Positions 16,827 to 25,864 of a stretch of DNA of 48,447 nucleotides are shown here, piece after piece (position 1 is the stretch's first letter; each line of letters starts with the position of its first letter). The DNA is from Ilumatobacteraceae bacterium (GTDB lineage: Bacteria > Actinomycetota > Acidimicrobiia > Acidimicrobiales > Ilumatobacteraceae), in assembly GCA_017853385.1 (NCBI GenBank), contig JAFMJR010000006.1:1-48447 (forward strand), read 5' to 3'. The notes below the pieces were generated by a model that was not told the DNA's origin, ran no database searches, and saw only the letters and a program-made list of their open reading frames with translations. The position numbers and the translations under genes are program-made.

Positions 16827-17231
16827 TTATTGCTCGCGGGCATCGAGCGTTTGCTCTAGCCAACTTGCGATGTCTTTCAACGATGAACCCGGTCCGAAAA
16901 TTTCTCCCACACCTTGATTGCGCAATTCACGCGCGTCGGCATCGGGAATAACTCCTCCGCCAAAAACCAACACATCGCCAAGGTTGCGAGCACGAAGCTC
17001 TTCCATCACTCGCGGAAACAATGTGAGATGAGCACCTGACAACAGTGACAGTCCCACTGCGTCTACGTCTTCTTGCAGTGCCGTTTCAGCAATCTGTTCT
17101 GGCAATTGATGCAGTCCGGTATAGATCACTTCGAAACCATGGTCGCGCAGCGCACGAGTGATGGTTTTGGCGCCTCGATCATGGCCATCTAGGCCAGGCT
17201 TGGCCACTACAACGCGGTAAGGACGTTTCAC
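16827..17231 (-). CDS. stand-alone B12-binding subunit of methylmalonyl-CoA mutase type
   Basis: 134 residues from a GTG, matching only the C-terminal cobalamin-binding domain of methylmalonyl-CoA mutases. The DxHxxG cobalamin motif is DGHDRG (15-20), followed by SLLSGAH and VFGGGVIPDAD. Stand-alone small subunits of this type pair with a separate large subunit, as in archaeal and some bacterial mutases; the large subunit is not in the window. It heads the sucC-sucD operon, so the likely role is feeding succinyl-CoA to these enzymes. An ethylmalonyl- or isobutyryl-CoA mutase partner remains possible. Confidence 0.85.
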   Translation of the reverse strand: MKRPYRVVVAKPGLDGHDRGAKTITRALRDHGFEVIYTGLHQLPEQIAETALQEDVDAVGLSLLSGAHLTLFPRVMEELRARNLGDVLVFGGGVIPDADARELRNQGVGEIFGPGSSLKDIASWLEQTLDAREQ

Positions 17232-17240
17232 GACTACAGA

Positions 17241-17246
17241 ACCCTA
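17241..17246 (-). promoter_or_regulatory. -10 box TAGGGT before the B12-binding subunit gene
   Basis: On the minus strand TAGGGT fits TANNNT and is 9 nt before the GTG at 17231. It would start the transcript of the mutase subunit-sucC-sucD unit with almost no leader. Confidence 0.4.
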
Positions 17247-17328
17247 CGCCCTTCGGAGTGACCGATACCAACCCGCGAAGTCTGCCGAGAACTAGGCACC
17301 ACCTGAACCCATCGGCAACACTTAGAAC

Positions 17329-17823
17329 ATGCTCAAAGTGCCATCCTCGCCCTTTGCCCGTGCGGTATTGCCGATCGTGGGTGGAATCGCATTTTTTGCA
17401 GCGCTGTTTGGGGTCACCTGGCTCATGGCGACCTACGTCACCAATAGAACCGAGGTCGCCCCCACCACGGGCGACCGCACATTTGTCGTCGGTCAAGTGG
17501 AAGACATTGCAGCATCCATCAGCGAAAACGGACCCGTTCTCTATCCAGATTTACGTGACCCACTTGGCAAACGATCAATTGTTATTGAACACACGGGATC
17601 AGACCCTGCAAAAGGATGGCAGGTGTATTACGCATACCCGGCCGACAAGTCTGCAGATTGCCTGGTAACACAAATACAAAAAACTCATACCTTTACGGAC
17701 TGTGATGGTCGAACACTCGGTGTTGAGCAACTCATGCCGCCTACTGATGTGCGGCCAATTGTGGAAAACAAATCAACTTTGTTGATTGACCTGCGGGGCA
17801 CGATGAACCCCGTGACTCCGTAA
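17329..17823 (+). CDS. membrane-anchored hypothetical protein
   Basis: 164 residues. One strong membrane segment near residues 12-36 (AVLPIVGGIAFFAALFG onward) is preceded by a short basic N-terminus, so the remaining ~125 residues should lie outside the membrane. The soluble part has two cysteines, in SADCLVTQ and FTDCDGRTL, about 15 residues apart. The latter stretch recalls the closing part of a Rieske-like fold, but there is no CxH pair, so an iron-sulfur cluster is not supported. I do not recognise the family. It is convergent with pcrA, 5 nt apart. Confidence 0.6.
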   Translation: MLKVPSSPFARAVLPIVGGIAFFAALFGVTWLMATYVTNRTEVAPTTGDRTFVVGQVEDIAASISENGPVLYPDLRDPLGKRSIVIEHTGSDPAKGWQVYYAYPADKSADCLVTQIQKTHTFTDCDGRTLGVEQLMPPTDVRPIVENKSTLLIDLRGTMNPVTP

Positions 17824-17828
17824 CTAAA

Positions 17829-20051
17829 TTACTGACCTAATTTTTTAAGCGGCGCCCACGCCAAGGACAAATGTTTTTCGCCCACTAAACGAAAACGAAT
17901 TGCGGCTTCTGCTTTTTCACCTTGACCGCGAATGTTGATAATGATCCCTTCACCAAAAGTTGGGTGAACAATTTCATCACCAATTCGCAAACCGTGATTT
18001 TCGGTTTGCATTTGCGCAGACGAAGTTGGGGAAACCGTTGGACCGGTTCGCGACAATCGGGTTGATGGTGCATAACCACGGTCTGCTTGTGACCGGTAGC
18101 TATAGCGCTGCGAGTCTGCACCAGAGTCAGTGTTTCCTTCACGCTCAATAAGTTCGTCTGGGATCTCGGCAAGAAATCGCGATGGTGGGTTGTAGTTGGT
18201 GTTGCCAAACAATGATCGACTCCAGGCATGGCTCAACACCAAGCGCTCTTTGGCGCGAGTGATACCCACATATGCAAGGCGACGTTCTTCTTCCAGCTCA
18301 ACTGGGTCGGTCAGCGCGCGATTGTGCGGAAAGATTCCTTCTTCAACTCCCACAATAAACACGACGGGGAATTCAAGACCCTTTGCAGAGTGAAGCGTCA
18401 TCAGAGTGACGTGATTTTCAGAATCAATTTGATCAGTGTCTGCAACTAATGCAACCTGTTCTAAGAATTCATCTACTTGCATGAACTCACTGGCCACACC
18501 AATGAGTTCTTGAATGTTTTCTTCTCGACCAGCCGATTCAACAGTGTCTTCTGCAACGAGTTCTGCAAGGTACCCACTGCGCTCCATGGCATGTCGCAAA
18601 ACCGCACCAGGGCCCTCTTCCAGCATTTGCTGGCACTCATCAATCAGTTGCGTAAATGTATTGATTCCGCGCACTCCTGCGGCCCCAACACCAGCCTCTG
18701 CCGCGCGGCGCAAGCCAAGCGCAAAAGAAATGCCGGTTTCATTAGCAAAAGCGTCCACTTTTGCAACTGTGGTGTCGCCAATGCCACGTTTCGGCACGTT
18801 GAGCACCCGCTTAATACTCACTTCGTCAAGTGGGTTCGAAGCCAAACGCAAATACGCGAGTGCATCTTTAATTTCGCGGCGATCGTAGAACTTTGTTCCA
18901 CCCACCACTTTGTAGGGAACTCCACCGTGCGTGAGCGATTCTTCAAGAACACGACTTTGCGCATTGGTGCGATAAAACACTGCAAGCTCGCTCCATTTGC
19001 GATGCTCTTGATCGTGTAGTTCTTTCAAACGTGCAATCACCCAATTGGCTTCATCAAATTCGTCGTTCGCGAAGTATCGAACGATTTTTTCGCCTTGGCC
19101 CTGATCGGTCCACAGGTCTTTAGGCTTTCGTCCCGCATTGTTCGTGATTACCGCGTTGGCCGCATCAAGGATGGTTTGCGTACTGCGGTAATTTTGCGCA
19201 AGCACCACAGTGGTCACTTCAGGAAATGCGTTTTCAAATTCCAAAATGTTGCGGAAGTCTGCTCCGCGGAAGCGATACACACTTTGGTCAGAGTCACCCA
19301 CTACACAGACGTTGTGGTGATGCGCGCCGAGCATGACCACAATTGCATTTTGCGCCATGTTTGTGTCTTGATACTCATCAATCAGAATGTGCTTGAAACG
19401 CTCCTGATACAGACGAAGCACATCAGGGTGTTGGCGAAACAGTCGAACCACATTGGTAAGTAAGTCATCAAAGTCCATCGCACCAGCGCGCTCAAGTCGC
19501 TTCTGATACTCGCGATACACGTCTACATACTTTTGATCAATCGTGTTATTTACTTGCTGAGCAGCATCGTGGGGAATTACCAGTTCGTTCTTCCACAAAC
19601 TGATTCGAGCTTGCACTCCCCTTGCGCTGTATCGCTTGGGGTCAAGTCCAAGATCTCGAATGCAGTAGCCAACTAAACGCTGTGCATCCGACTGGTCGTA
19701 GATAGAAAACGTTTTTGGATACCCAAGATGTTCTGCCTGAGCACGCAAAATGCGCACGCACGCAGAGTGAAATGTGCTGACCCACATTTGTTTGGCAACC
19801 GGACCAACTAGCGCCTCAACGCGATCGCGCATTTCTTGAGCCGCTTTGTTGGTAAATGTGATTGCCAAAATGTGCATTGGGTGTGCGCCATTGGCAATGA
19901 GATACGCAATTCGTTGCGTCAATACACGGGTTTTTCCTGAACCAGCGCCTGCAACAACAAGCAGCGGCCCTGTCGGGTGAAGAACCGCGTCGCGCTGATC
20001 TGGGTTTAAACCGTCCAGATCAATGCTGGACGGTGGCTGAGAATGTGTCAC
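17829..20051 (-). CDS. pcrA: ATP-dependent DNA helicase PcrA/UvrD
   Basis: 740 residues with all SF1A motifs: AGAGSGKT (I), AITFTNKAAQEM (Ia), DEYQDTN (II), GDSDQSVYRFRGAD (III), QNYRST (IV), TLHSAKGLEF (V) and LAYVGITRAKERL (VI). The C-terminal ~50 residues (HPTFGEGIIINI onward) form the Tudor-like PcrA tail that contacts RNA polymerase. It unwinds DNA in nucleotide excision and replication repair. It starts 3 nt after the stop of the cytochrome P450 gene, so the two are likely co-transcribed, an odd pairing. Confidence 0.96.
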   Translation of the reverse strand: MTHSQPPSSIDLDGLNPDQRDAVLHPTGPLLVVAGAGSGKTRVLTQRIAYLIANGAHPMHILAITFTNKAAQEMRDRVEALVGPVAKQMWVSTFHSACVRILRAQAEHLGYPKTFSIYDQSDAQRLVGYCIRDLGLDPKRYSARGVQARISLWKNELVIPHDAAQQVNNTIDQKYVDVYREYQKRLERAGAMDFDDLLTNVVRLFRQHPDVLRLYQERFKHILIDEYQDTNMAQNAIVVMLGAHHHNVCVVGDSDQSVYRFRGADFRNILEFENAFPEVTTVVLAQNYRSTQTILDAANAVITNNAGRKPKDLWTDQGQGEKIVRYFANDEFDEANWVIARLKELHDQEHRKWSELAVFYRTNAQSRVLEESLTHGGVPYKVVGGTKFYDRREIKDALAYLRLASNPLDEVSIKRVLNVPKRGIGDTTVAKVDAFANETGISFALGLRRAAEAGVGAAGVRGINTFTQLIDECQQMLEEGPGAVLRHAMERSGYLAELVAEDTVESAGREENIQELIGVASEFMQVDEFLEQVALVADTDQIDSENHVTLMTLHSAKGLEFPVVFIVGVEEGIFPHNRALTDPVELEEERRLAYVGITRAKERLVLSHAWSRSLFGNTNYNPPSRFLAEIPDELIEREGNTDSGADSQRYSYRSQADRGYAPSTRLSRTGPTVSPTSSAQMQTENHGLRIGDEIVHPTFGEGIIINIRGQGEKAEAAIRFRLVGEKHLSLAWAPLKKLGQ

Positions 20052-20054
20052 GAA

Positions 20055-21272
20055 TTATGCGCGTTGCGTAATGCGAACGGGCAATTTACGTGGACCACGA
20101 ACTTGACCAAGACTCCACGTGACCGTGCTTGGGTCTGCAAGTTCAAACTTTGGAAAGCGCTGAATAAATACTTCGACTGCAATGCGCAGTTCAAGGCGCG
20201 CCAAATTGGAACCAAGGCAACGATGAATACCCAAACCAAATGCAACGTGACGATTTACTTCGCGATCAATGATGACCTTGTCTGCATCGGGAAATACCTC
20301 TGGGTCACGGTTTGCAGCAGGAAATGGAAGCAGCACTGATTCGCCACGCTTCACTGGGCAGCCACCAATTTCTGCGTCTTGACTAACAATGCGAGCCATG
20401 GTTACTGGTGCATATGCGCGCAACAGCTCTTCAATTGCTGTTGGCAAAAGCTCTGGTTCGGCAACCATTCGCGCCAAGTCGGCAGGATGATGTGCGAGGT
20501 GCCAAATTGAAGAACCGATTGAACTCCACGTGGTGTCAATACCGGCAACCATCAACAAGATGATCGTTCCGACTACGTGCTGCAACGACAGTGGCTGATC
20601 ATAAATTTTTGCATTGAGCAAGAAGCCAATGAGATCGTCTTTTGGATTATCAATGTGATCTTGAACGTGCTTTGCCAAGTACGCATCAAGCTTTTCGAAT
20701 CCACCTTGACGCTCACCAAACTCGGCGCCAATTTCTTCCAACACCAAGTGCACGGTCTCTCGGAAATAATCGCTGTCTTCAAGTGGTAAACCGAGCATTC
20801 GCGCAATGACATACACAGGAATGTTCTGCGCGTATTGCACAGCTGCATCGACTGTTTCAACATCACCCATGTTGTCAATGAGTTCATTGCACAAGCGGCG
20901 AATTTCTGGTTCCCATTCCGCAACTACCTGCGGGCTAAAGGCAGGAAGCAACAAACGGCGAGCATCGGCATGAAACGGCGGATCGGATGTAATTGGAGGT
21001 GCTGCACCAATTGGCGCAAGAGACACCCATTCTTCGCGCGGCGGACGATTGGCAAGTACCGCGCCTTCGGAGGAGAAATGGTCGGTATCGCGAGCAATCG
21101 CTGAAACGTCGGCGTGCGTAACAGGCAACCATGCGCCGCCGTACCGATCAGTGTGAGCAACCGGGCACGTGCCACGCAATTGGTCCCAAATTTGAGGAGC
21201 GTTCTGGTTGTATGCCGGATCGGCGTGGTCCCAGTCGGTTTCCCAACTTTGCACTGGTTTTACGGTTGCCAT
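20055..21272 (-). CDS. cytochrome P450
   Basis: 405 residues from the ATG at 21272; the ORF track uses a TTG two codons earlier. Visible P450 features are the I-helix region MVAGIDTTWSS with its acid-alcohol pair, the ExxR of EELLRAY, and the heme loop FGLGIHRCLG with Cys352 as the iron ligand. It is a soluble bacterial class enzyme that needs ferredoxin partners, none of which is nearby. The substrate is unknown; the sequence resembles the terpene/sterol-type actinobacterial families only in a general way. A TAACCT box 6 nt upstream suggests leaderless translation. Confidence 0.94.
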   Translation of the reverse strand: MATVKPVQSWETDWDHADPAYNQNAPQIWDQLRGTCPVAHTDRYGGAWLPVTHADVSAIARDTDHFSSEGAVLANRPPREEWVSLAPIGAAPPITSDPPFHADARRLLLPAFSPQVVAEWEPEIRRLCNELIDNMGDVETVDAAVQYAQNIPVYVIARMLGLPLEDSDYFRETVHLVLEEIGAEFGERQGGFEKLDAYLAKHVQDHIDNPKDDLIGFLLNAKIYDQPLSLQHVVGTIILLMVAGIDTTWSSIGSSIWHLAHHPADLARMVAEPELLPTAIEELLRAYAPVTMARIVSQDAEIGGCPVKRGESVLLPFPAANRDPEVFPDADKVIIDREVNRHVAFGLGIHRCLGSNLARLELRIAVEVFIQRFPKFELADPSTVTWSLGQVRGPRKLPVRITQRA

Positions 21273-21278
21273 GCCCAA

Positions 21279-21284
21279 AGGTTA
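21279..21284 (-). promoter_or_regulatory. -10 box TAACCT before the cytochrome P450 gene
   Basis: On the minus strand TAACCT fits TANNNT and is 6 nt before the ATG at 21272. On the other strand its bases overlap the AAAGG Shine-Dalgarno of the divergent yaaA gene, so the 15-nt gap between the two starts serves both genes. Confidence 0.4.
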
Positions 21285-21287
21285 CTC

Positions 21288-22043
21288 ATGGGTGAGGCAG
21301 ACTTTCGTGTCGTGGCATCACTGTTTATTTTGTTACCACCTTCGGAAGGCAAGGCTGAGGGTGGATCTGCCAAACCAAAATGGCGCGAATCTGCTGGCGA
21401 CTTTGGCAAACAACTTGCTGCGCCACGATCTGAACTTGTTGCCAGATTGAACGCACTGCGAGGCGGCGACGAAAAGTTGCTCGGCGTAGGAAAAGCGCAC
21501 CTTGTGCGTGCTCAACATGCAAATAGATCCCTGATCGGTGCACCGACACTGCCTGCATTTCAGCGATACACCGGCGTGGTGTGGGATCACCTAGACATTG
21601 CCTCGCTCACTTCTGCGCAACAAACGCGAGCACTCAACAGCATTGTGGTCATTTCTGGATTGCTTGGTGCTGTTGGTGCAAATGATCCAATTCCTGATTA
21701 TCGACTGAAAATGGGTGCACGACTAGCGCCGTTTGGATTACTCGCGAAATGGTGGCACGAAAACCTATCTGACGCTTTAAATGCAGCGTTCAAAGGTGCC
21801 GTAGTCATTGACTTGCTTCCGCAAGAACATCGCGCAGCATTCACAATAAATACCGATGTAGTTCGCGAATATTACGTGGTTGGGCTCAACGAAAAGTCCG
21901 GTAAAGCTGGTGGTCACGACGCAAAAGCCGCAAAAGGAAAGCTCGCTCGACACCTCATCACCGAATGCACTACAGCAAGTAAAGCATTACCAAGCCTTAA
22001 GAGTTTTCGTGACCAGCGCTTTGTTGTAAAAATTGAAAAGTAG
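21288..22043 (+). CDS. yaaA: YaaA family (UPF0246) peroxide stress protein
   Basis: 251 residues from the ATG at 21288, which has an AAAGG Shine-Dalgarno; the ORF track's 58-residue extension runs back through the divergent P450 gene. The diagnostic start LLPPSEGKAEGG is present, as are SGLLGAVGANDPIPDYRLKMG and the C-terminal AKAAKGKLARHLI. In E. coli YaaA limits iron-driven DNA damage under hydrogen peroxide and binds DNA. It is convergent with the dienelactone hydrolase gene, with stops adjacent. Confidence 0.88.
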   Translation: MGEADFRVVASLFILLPPSEGKAEGGSAKPKWRESAGDFGKQLAAPRSELVARLNALRGGDEKLLGVGKAHLVRAQHANRSLIGAPTLPAFQRYTGVVWDHLDIASLTSAQQTRALNSIVVISGLLGAVGANDPIPDYRLKMGARLAPFGLLAKWWHENLSDALNAAFKGAVVIDLLPQEHRAAFTINTDVVREYYVVGLNEKSGKAGGHDAKAAKGKLARHLITECTTASKALPSLKSFRDQRFVVKIEK

Positions 22044-22060
22044 TTACTTCTGTAATTTTT
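22028..22060. terminator. bidirectional A/T-tract hairpin across the stops of convergent genes
   Basis: AAAAATT-gaa-AAGTA-gt-TACTT-ctgt-AATTTTT makes a 12-bp stem with one interior loop. Both stop codons (yaaA and dienelactone hydrolase) sit in it. Each strand ends in a T-rich run, so it should terminate transcription in both directions. Confidence 0.6.
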
Positions 22061-22787
22061 CTTGGAAAAAGTTCAACACTCGAGCTACTCCCTCTTCTTG
22101 AATCTGTTCTGTGAGCACCGAGTGATCTTGCTTAGTTGTCGAAGCAAACTCCACCGCAATGAATGCATCACCAAGCAGTTTGCGTAAGGAATCAAATCGA
22201 GTTCCTACCAATTTGTCACCTGTATATCGAAGCCCAAGTACTTGGCAACCTGCTTGAGCTCGTTCAATAACGCGAGCTTCATCACTTTCACTCAGGTTGA
22301 GATCTGCTGATCGACGCGCCCCAACAGCAAATGGCAACGAAGGCTGCGAGAGCACTGGTGCAACCATGATGTCGTCCACCATCATTCCGAGTGCAAAGCC
22401 ACCGCTAAAACACATACCCACTGCTCCAACACCAACACCACCAACTTCTTGGTGAATCTGTTTTGCTAGAGCGCGCAACCAGCCAATAATTGGGGAGGTT
22501 TTCCGCATCGCCAGTGTGGTGAATTCGTGGGAAATACAGATTTTCCTCATGGATGAAGCGATGTAACCGCCAGATGGTTCGCGTCCTACTTCACCAACAA
22601 GTAGAGGCATGACGACAGTAAAACCCTTATCTACTACGCGCTCAGCAAACTGCAACACCTTTGGCGTAATGCCAGGAATCTCATGCACAACAATTACCGC
22701 CGGGCCACTGCCTTTGCGGAACAACTGGTGCACAATTCCACCATTTGAAAACGAACTTTGTTGCCAGCCCGGAATTTCCACGTTCAT
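22044..22787 (-). CDS. dienelactone hydrolase family protein
   Basis: 247 residues from the ATG at 22787, chosen for its AGGA Shine-Dalgarno and because the ORF track's longer start overlaps the upstream gene. The alpha/beta hydrolase features are VVHEIPGIT (oxyanion/Glu region), the nucleophile elbow GMCFSGG with Cys as in true dienelactone hydrolases, and a late His in KQDHSVL. The family opens lactones such as dienelactone in chloroaromatic breakdown, but many members have other substrates. It follows the NlpC/P60 gene by 5 nt. Confidence 0.85.
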   Translation of the reverse strand: MNVEIPGWQQSSFSNGGIVHQLFRKGSGPAVIVVHEIPGITPKVLQFAERVVDKGFTVVMPLLVGEVGREPSGGYIASSMRKICISHEFTTLAMRKTSPIIGWLRALAKQIHQEVGGVGVGAVGMCFSGGFALGMMVDDIMVAPVLSQPSLPFAVGARRSADLNLSESDEARVIERAQAGCQVLGLRYTGDKLVGTRFDSLRKLLGDAFIAVEFASTTKQDHSVLTEQIQEEGVARVLNFFQEKLQK

Positions 22788-22792
22788 ATTTC

Positions 22793-23896
22793 CTATCTTG
22801 GTCGAACCACTCCAACAACACGCGACCAATACACGGCACTCACCTTCACCACGTCACCCGTTCGAGGCGCATGAACCATTTGACCGTTACCCAAATACAT
22901 AGCCACGTGGTGAATTGGGTAACCGCTAAAGATCAGGTCACCAGGTTGAATTGCCGAGGTGGGAATGCGCGAGAGTCCTGCATATTGAGTGCGCGAGGTT
23001 CGCGGAATACCCACACCGGCTACTCCCCACGCCCACGAGGTAAGTCCCGAGCAGTCAAACGACACGCCTGGTGCTTTGGAACCGAATCGATAACGAACAC
23101 CAAGTTGTGACAGCGCGGCGCGAATTGCTGCACCAGCCTTTGAAGAAGCCGGCGCAACATTTGCATACTTTGCGCCCTTGAACTTTGCAGCTTGTGCTTG
23201 TGCAGCTTCTAAGGCAGCAGCTTCGCGCCTCTGACGTTCTGAACGCAACGCTGCGCCTAACTCGCGCTCGGCTTGCGCTTGCATTTGCTCGTACTGACTT
23301 GCCAGAGACTCTGCTCGACTCAACTGTGCAGCTGCATAGTCTGCTGCTGCTTCAGCTTTCTTTTTTTGTTTCTCAAGAGTCGCTCGTTCTTTTGCTAAGT
23401 CGTCAATGATTCCTTGCAACGCGTCGGTATTGCCAACACCAGTATTCAAAGCAACACCAGTCAAATATTTTTTGCGCACAATGTCACTGAGCGAACTTGT
23501 TGAACCGAGAATGCTTGATAGTCCACTGGACAAACCACCGTGAGTAAACGACTTCAATGCAAGTTCTTTTAGCTGAGCCTGCATGGTGGAAAGCTCTGCC
23601 TCTTTTTCAGCAATGCGCTTTTCGGTGTTCTTGATTTCAATTGCAATATCTTCTCGATCATTTTCAGCAAGTGCATAGTCTTCGCCCAGAGCATCAATTT
23701 GTTCGCCGATGCGATCAAGCTCGGCAATGATTTGATTTACTCTCTGTTGTTCGTCGTTTGAAGAACCATTGCGAGGCGAAAAACCCAAAGCGTTTACGGA
23801 CGCATTGGAATAACCCACAGCCACTGAAGTGGTGAGGATGATGGCCACCAATATTGGTGCGCTTCGACGTACACGCCCAATGGCGTCACGGATCAT
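22793..23896 (-). CDS. NlpC/P60 family peptidoglycan hydrolase with coiled coil (RipA-like)
   Basis: 367 residues. An N-terminal signal or anchor segment (SAPILVAIILTTSVAVGY) is followed by a long coiled coil (about 45-115 and 165-240) and a C-terminal NlpC/P60 domain. The catalytic residues are visible: Cys282 in FDCSGLTSW, His330 in HHVAMYLG and His342 in VHAP. This is the architecture of actinobacterial RipA/RipC endopeptidases that cut the stem peptide (D-Glu to meso-DAP) during cell separation. The coiled coil probably regulates the active site or docks to FtsX. Expression likely starts at a TAGAAT box 9 nt upstream. Confidence 0.92.
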   Translation of the reverse strand: MIRDAIGRVRRSAPILVAIILTTSVAVGYSNASVNALGFSPRNGSSNDEQQRVNQIIAELDRIGEQIDALGEDYALAENDREDIAIEIKNTEKRIAEKEAELSTMQAQLKELALKSFTHGGLSSGLSSILGSTSSLSDIVRKKYLTGVALNTGVGNTDALQGIIDDLAKERATLEKQKKKAEAAADYAAAQLSRAESLASQYEQMQAQAERELGAALRSERQRREAAALEAAQAQAAKFKGAKYANVAPASSKAGAAIRAALSQLGVRYRFGSKAPGVSFDCSGLTSWAWGVAGVGIPRTSRTQYAGLSRIPTSAIQPGDLIFSGYPIHHVAMYLGNGQMVHAPRTGDVVKVSAVYWSRVVGVVRPR

Positions 23897-23905
23897 GATG
23901 TCAAA

Positions 23906-23911
23906 ATTCTA
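23906..23911 (-). promoter_or_regulatory. -10 box TAGAAT before the NlpC/P60 gene
   Basis: TAGAAT (five of six to TATAAT) on the minus strand, 9 nt before the ATG at 23896; no Shine-Dalgarno. It lies inside an imperfect repeat (GTCAAAA 23900-23906 and TTTTGAC 23924-23930). Confidence 0.45.
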
Positions 23912-23930
23912 CCGCTAGTCGAGTTTTGAC

Positions 23931-23949
23931 GGCATTCAGGCCAAATGCC
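23931..23949 (-). terminator. small hairpin after guaA
   Basis: GGCATT and AATGCC form a 6-bp stem with a 7-nt loop about 22 nt downstream of the guaA stop. It is weak and lacks a T-tract, but is the only candidate terminator in the 74-bp gap before the NlpC/P60 gene. Confidence 0.3.
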
Positions 23950-23970
23950 TTGGAAATAGCGGATATATGC

Positions 23971-25533
23971 CTATTCCCACTCAATTGTTCCAGGTGGTTT
24001 GGACGTGACGTCATAGACCACTCGGTTAATTCCTTTTACTTCGTTAATGATTCGCGAAGACATCTTTTCTAACAACTCATATGGCAAACGTGCCCAGTCT
24101 GCTGTCATTGCATCGTCACTAGTTACTGCACGAATGATGATCGGCCTACCGTACGTACGCTCATCTCCCATCACGCCGACCGAGCGAATATCTGCAAGCA
24201 CTGCAAACGCCTGCCAAATTTCTCGCTCGAGACCGGCGAGTTTTACTTCCTCGCGCACAATGGCATCGGCTTCTTGCAAAATTGCCACTTTGTCTGGAGT
24301 CACTTCTCCAATGATGCGAACACCGAGCCCTGGGCCAGGAAATGGCTGACGCCACACGATTTCGTCAGGAAGCCCAAGTTCGGTTCCAACTTTGCGAACT
24401 TCGTCTTTAAACAATGTGCGCAATGGTTCGCACAGTTTCAAGGTCATGTCTTCTGGAAGCCCACCAACGTTGTGATGGCTCTTGATCACACTTGCGGTTC
24501 CATCAACGCCACCGCTCTCAATCACATCGGGATAGAGAGTTCCTTGCACCAAAAACTTTGCATCAGTGATTCCACCCGTGTGTTCTTCAAAAATTCGCAC
24601 GAAGGTTTCACCAATTGCTTTGCGTTTTGCTTCCGGTTCAGTTATTCCTTGCAGTTTGTCGAAGAACCTTGCACCTGCATCAACATGAATGAGTTCAATT
24701 CCCATGTTGCGCTTAAAGGTTTCTACAACTTGAGCGCTTTCGTTTTTGCGCATCAGACCGATGTCTACATAAATGCACGTCAATTGATTGCCGATGGCTT
24801 TATGCACTAACGCTGCTGCAACCGCCGAATCAACTCCACCCGACAAACCACAGATCACTCGTTCGGTGCCAACAAGCTCACGGATTGCTTGCACTTGCTC
24901 ATCAACAATTGAAGACATCGTCCATGAGCGTTCAGCACCAACAAGATGATGAAGAAATTGTTCCAACACATCTTGACCGTGTTCGGTATGTGCTACTTCT
25001 GGGTGATATTGAACTCCCCAAATTTTTCTTTCTGCACTTTCGATAACCGCCATCGGCGCATCTGGTGTGCTCGCTGTTGCAACAAACCCACTTGGCAGCG
25101 TTGACACGGCATCAAAATGACTCATCCACACGCTGAGTTGTGCTGGAAGTGCATCGTGATGCAATTGCGATGACACGCCGCTAATGCGTTGCAAAACCGT
25201 GCGGCCATATTCTCCTCGCCCACCACGAGCCACCTCTCCGCCCAGCTGCTGAGCAATCAGTTGGCAGCCGTAACAGATTCCCAAAATAGGTATTCCCAAC
25301 TCATAAATTTCAGGGTCAAGCACCGGCGCGCCTTCAACATGCACGCTTGCCGGACCACCAGACAAAATGATGCCAATTGGCTTGCGTTCACGAACTTGTT
25401 GTGCAGAAATGCGATGCGGAACGATTTCTGAATACACCTGTGCTTCGCGCACTCGACGCGCAATCAGTTGCGCGTATTGGGCCCCGAAATCCACCACCAA
25501 AACGGTTGGCTGCATTGTGGATTCTGATGCCAT
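23971..25533 (-). CDS. guaA: GMP synthase (glutamine-hydrolysing)
   Basis: 520 residues from the ATG at 25533, close to the usual length; the ORF track adds 36 implausible residues. The N-terminal glutaminase domain begins [20 protein letters not shown] and has the nucleophile loop GICYGCQLI. The ATP pyrophosphatase domain has the PP-loop [11 protein letters not shown], and the dimerisation domain includes [12 protein letters not shown] and ends in KPPGTIEWE. It makes GMP from XMP, ATP and glutamine. A TAAGGT sequence 11 nt upstream is a possible -10. Confidence 0.97.
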   Translation of the reverse strand: MASESTMQPTVLVVDFGAQYAQLIARRVREAQVYSEIVPHRISAQQVRERKPIGIILSGGPASVHVEGAPVLDPEIYELGIPILGICYGCQLIAQQLGGEVARGGRGEYGRTVLQRISGVSSQLHHDALPAQLSVWMSHFDAVSTLPSGFVATASTPDAPMAVIESAERKIWGVQYHPEVAHTEHGQDVLEQFLHHLVGAERSWTMSSIVDEQVQAIRELVGTERVICGLSGGVDSAVAAALVHKAIGNQLTCIYVDIGLMRKNESAQVVETFKRNMGIELIHVDAGARFFDKLQGITEPEAKRKAIGETFVRIFEEHTGGITDAKFLVQGTLYPDVIESGGVDGTASVIKSHHNVGGLPEDMTLKLCEPLRTLFKDEVRKVGTELGLPDEIVWRQPFPGPGLGVRIIGEVTPDKVAILQEADAIVREEVKLAGLEREIWQAFAVLADIRSVGVMGDERTYGRPIIIRAVTSDDAMTADWARLPYELLEKMSSRIINEVKGINRVVYDVTSKPPGTIEWE

Positions 25534-25594
25534 AGAGACAACTGACCTTAGTTGAGGACTGGCAATTGAGCCCAAGAAGTGTGACGATACAAGG

Positions 25595-25855
25595 GTGAGT
25601 ACTGACACCACGCAACCAATTGCGCCTACAACCGAAACCACTATTCCAGATCTTTTGAATGGAAAGGACTACAGCGCTTGCATTGGTCTGTACCAAAAAC
25701 CTGGATGCGGCACGAAACCAGTGCTTTCAGGTGATCGTGGTGGCCCGATGCAACTCGCGGTGTTTGGAATATTGATCGCCGCAATGGCCATCATTGGAAT
25801 TCGCATTGCTCGCAGCGTAAGAGCGAGAGATCGAGCGCTAGACCCAACCGACTAG
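25595..25855 (+). CDS. small single-span membrane protein
   Basis: 86 residues from a GTG. A Thr/Pro-rich N-terminus is followed by a short region with two cysteines ([13 protein letters not shown]) and the motif SGDRGGPMQ, then one membrane helix ([19 protein letters not shown], about 55-73) and a charged tail. The orientation would place the cysteines outside. I do not recognise a named family. It is divergent from guaA and 9 nt upstream of the EamA transporter, so it is likely the first gene of that operon. Confidence 0.65.
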   Translation: MSTDTTQPIAPTTETTIPDLLNGKDYSACIGLYQKPGCGTKPVLSGDRGGPMQLAVFGILIAAMAIIGIRIARSVRARDRALDPTD

Positions 25856-25864
25856 TTTTTTCGT

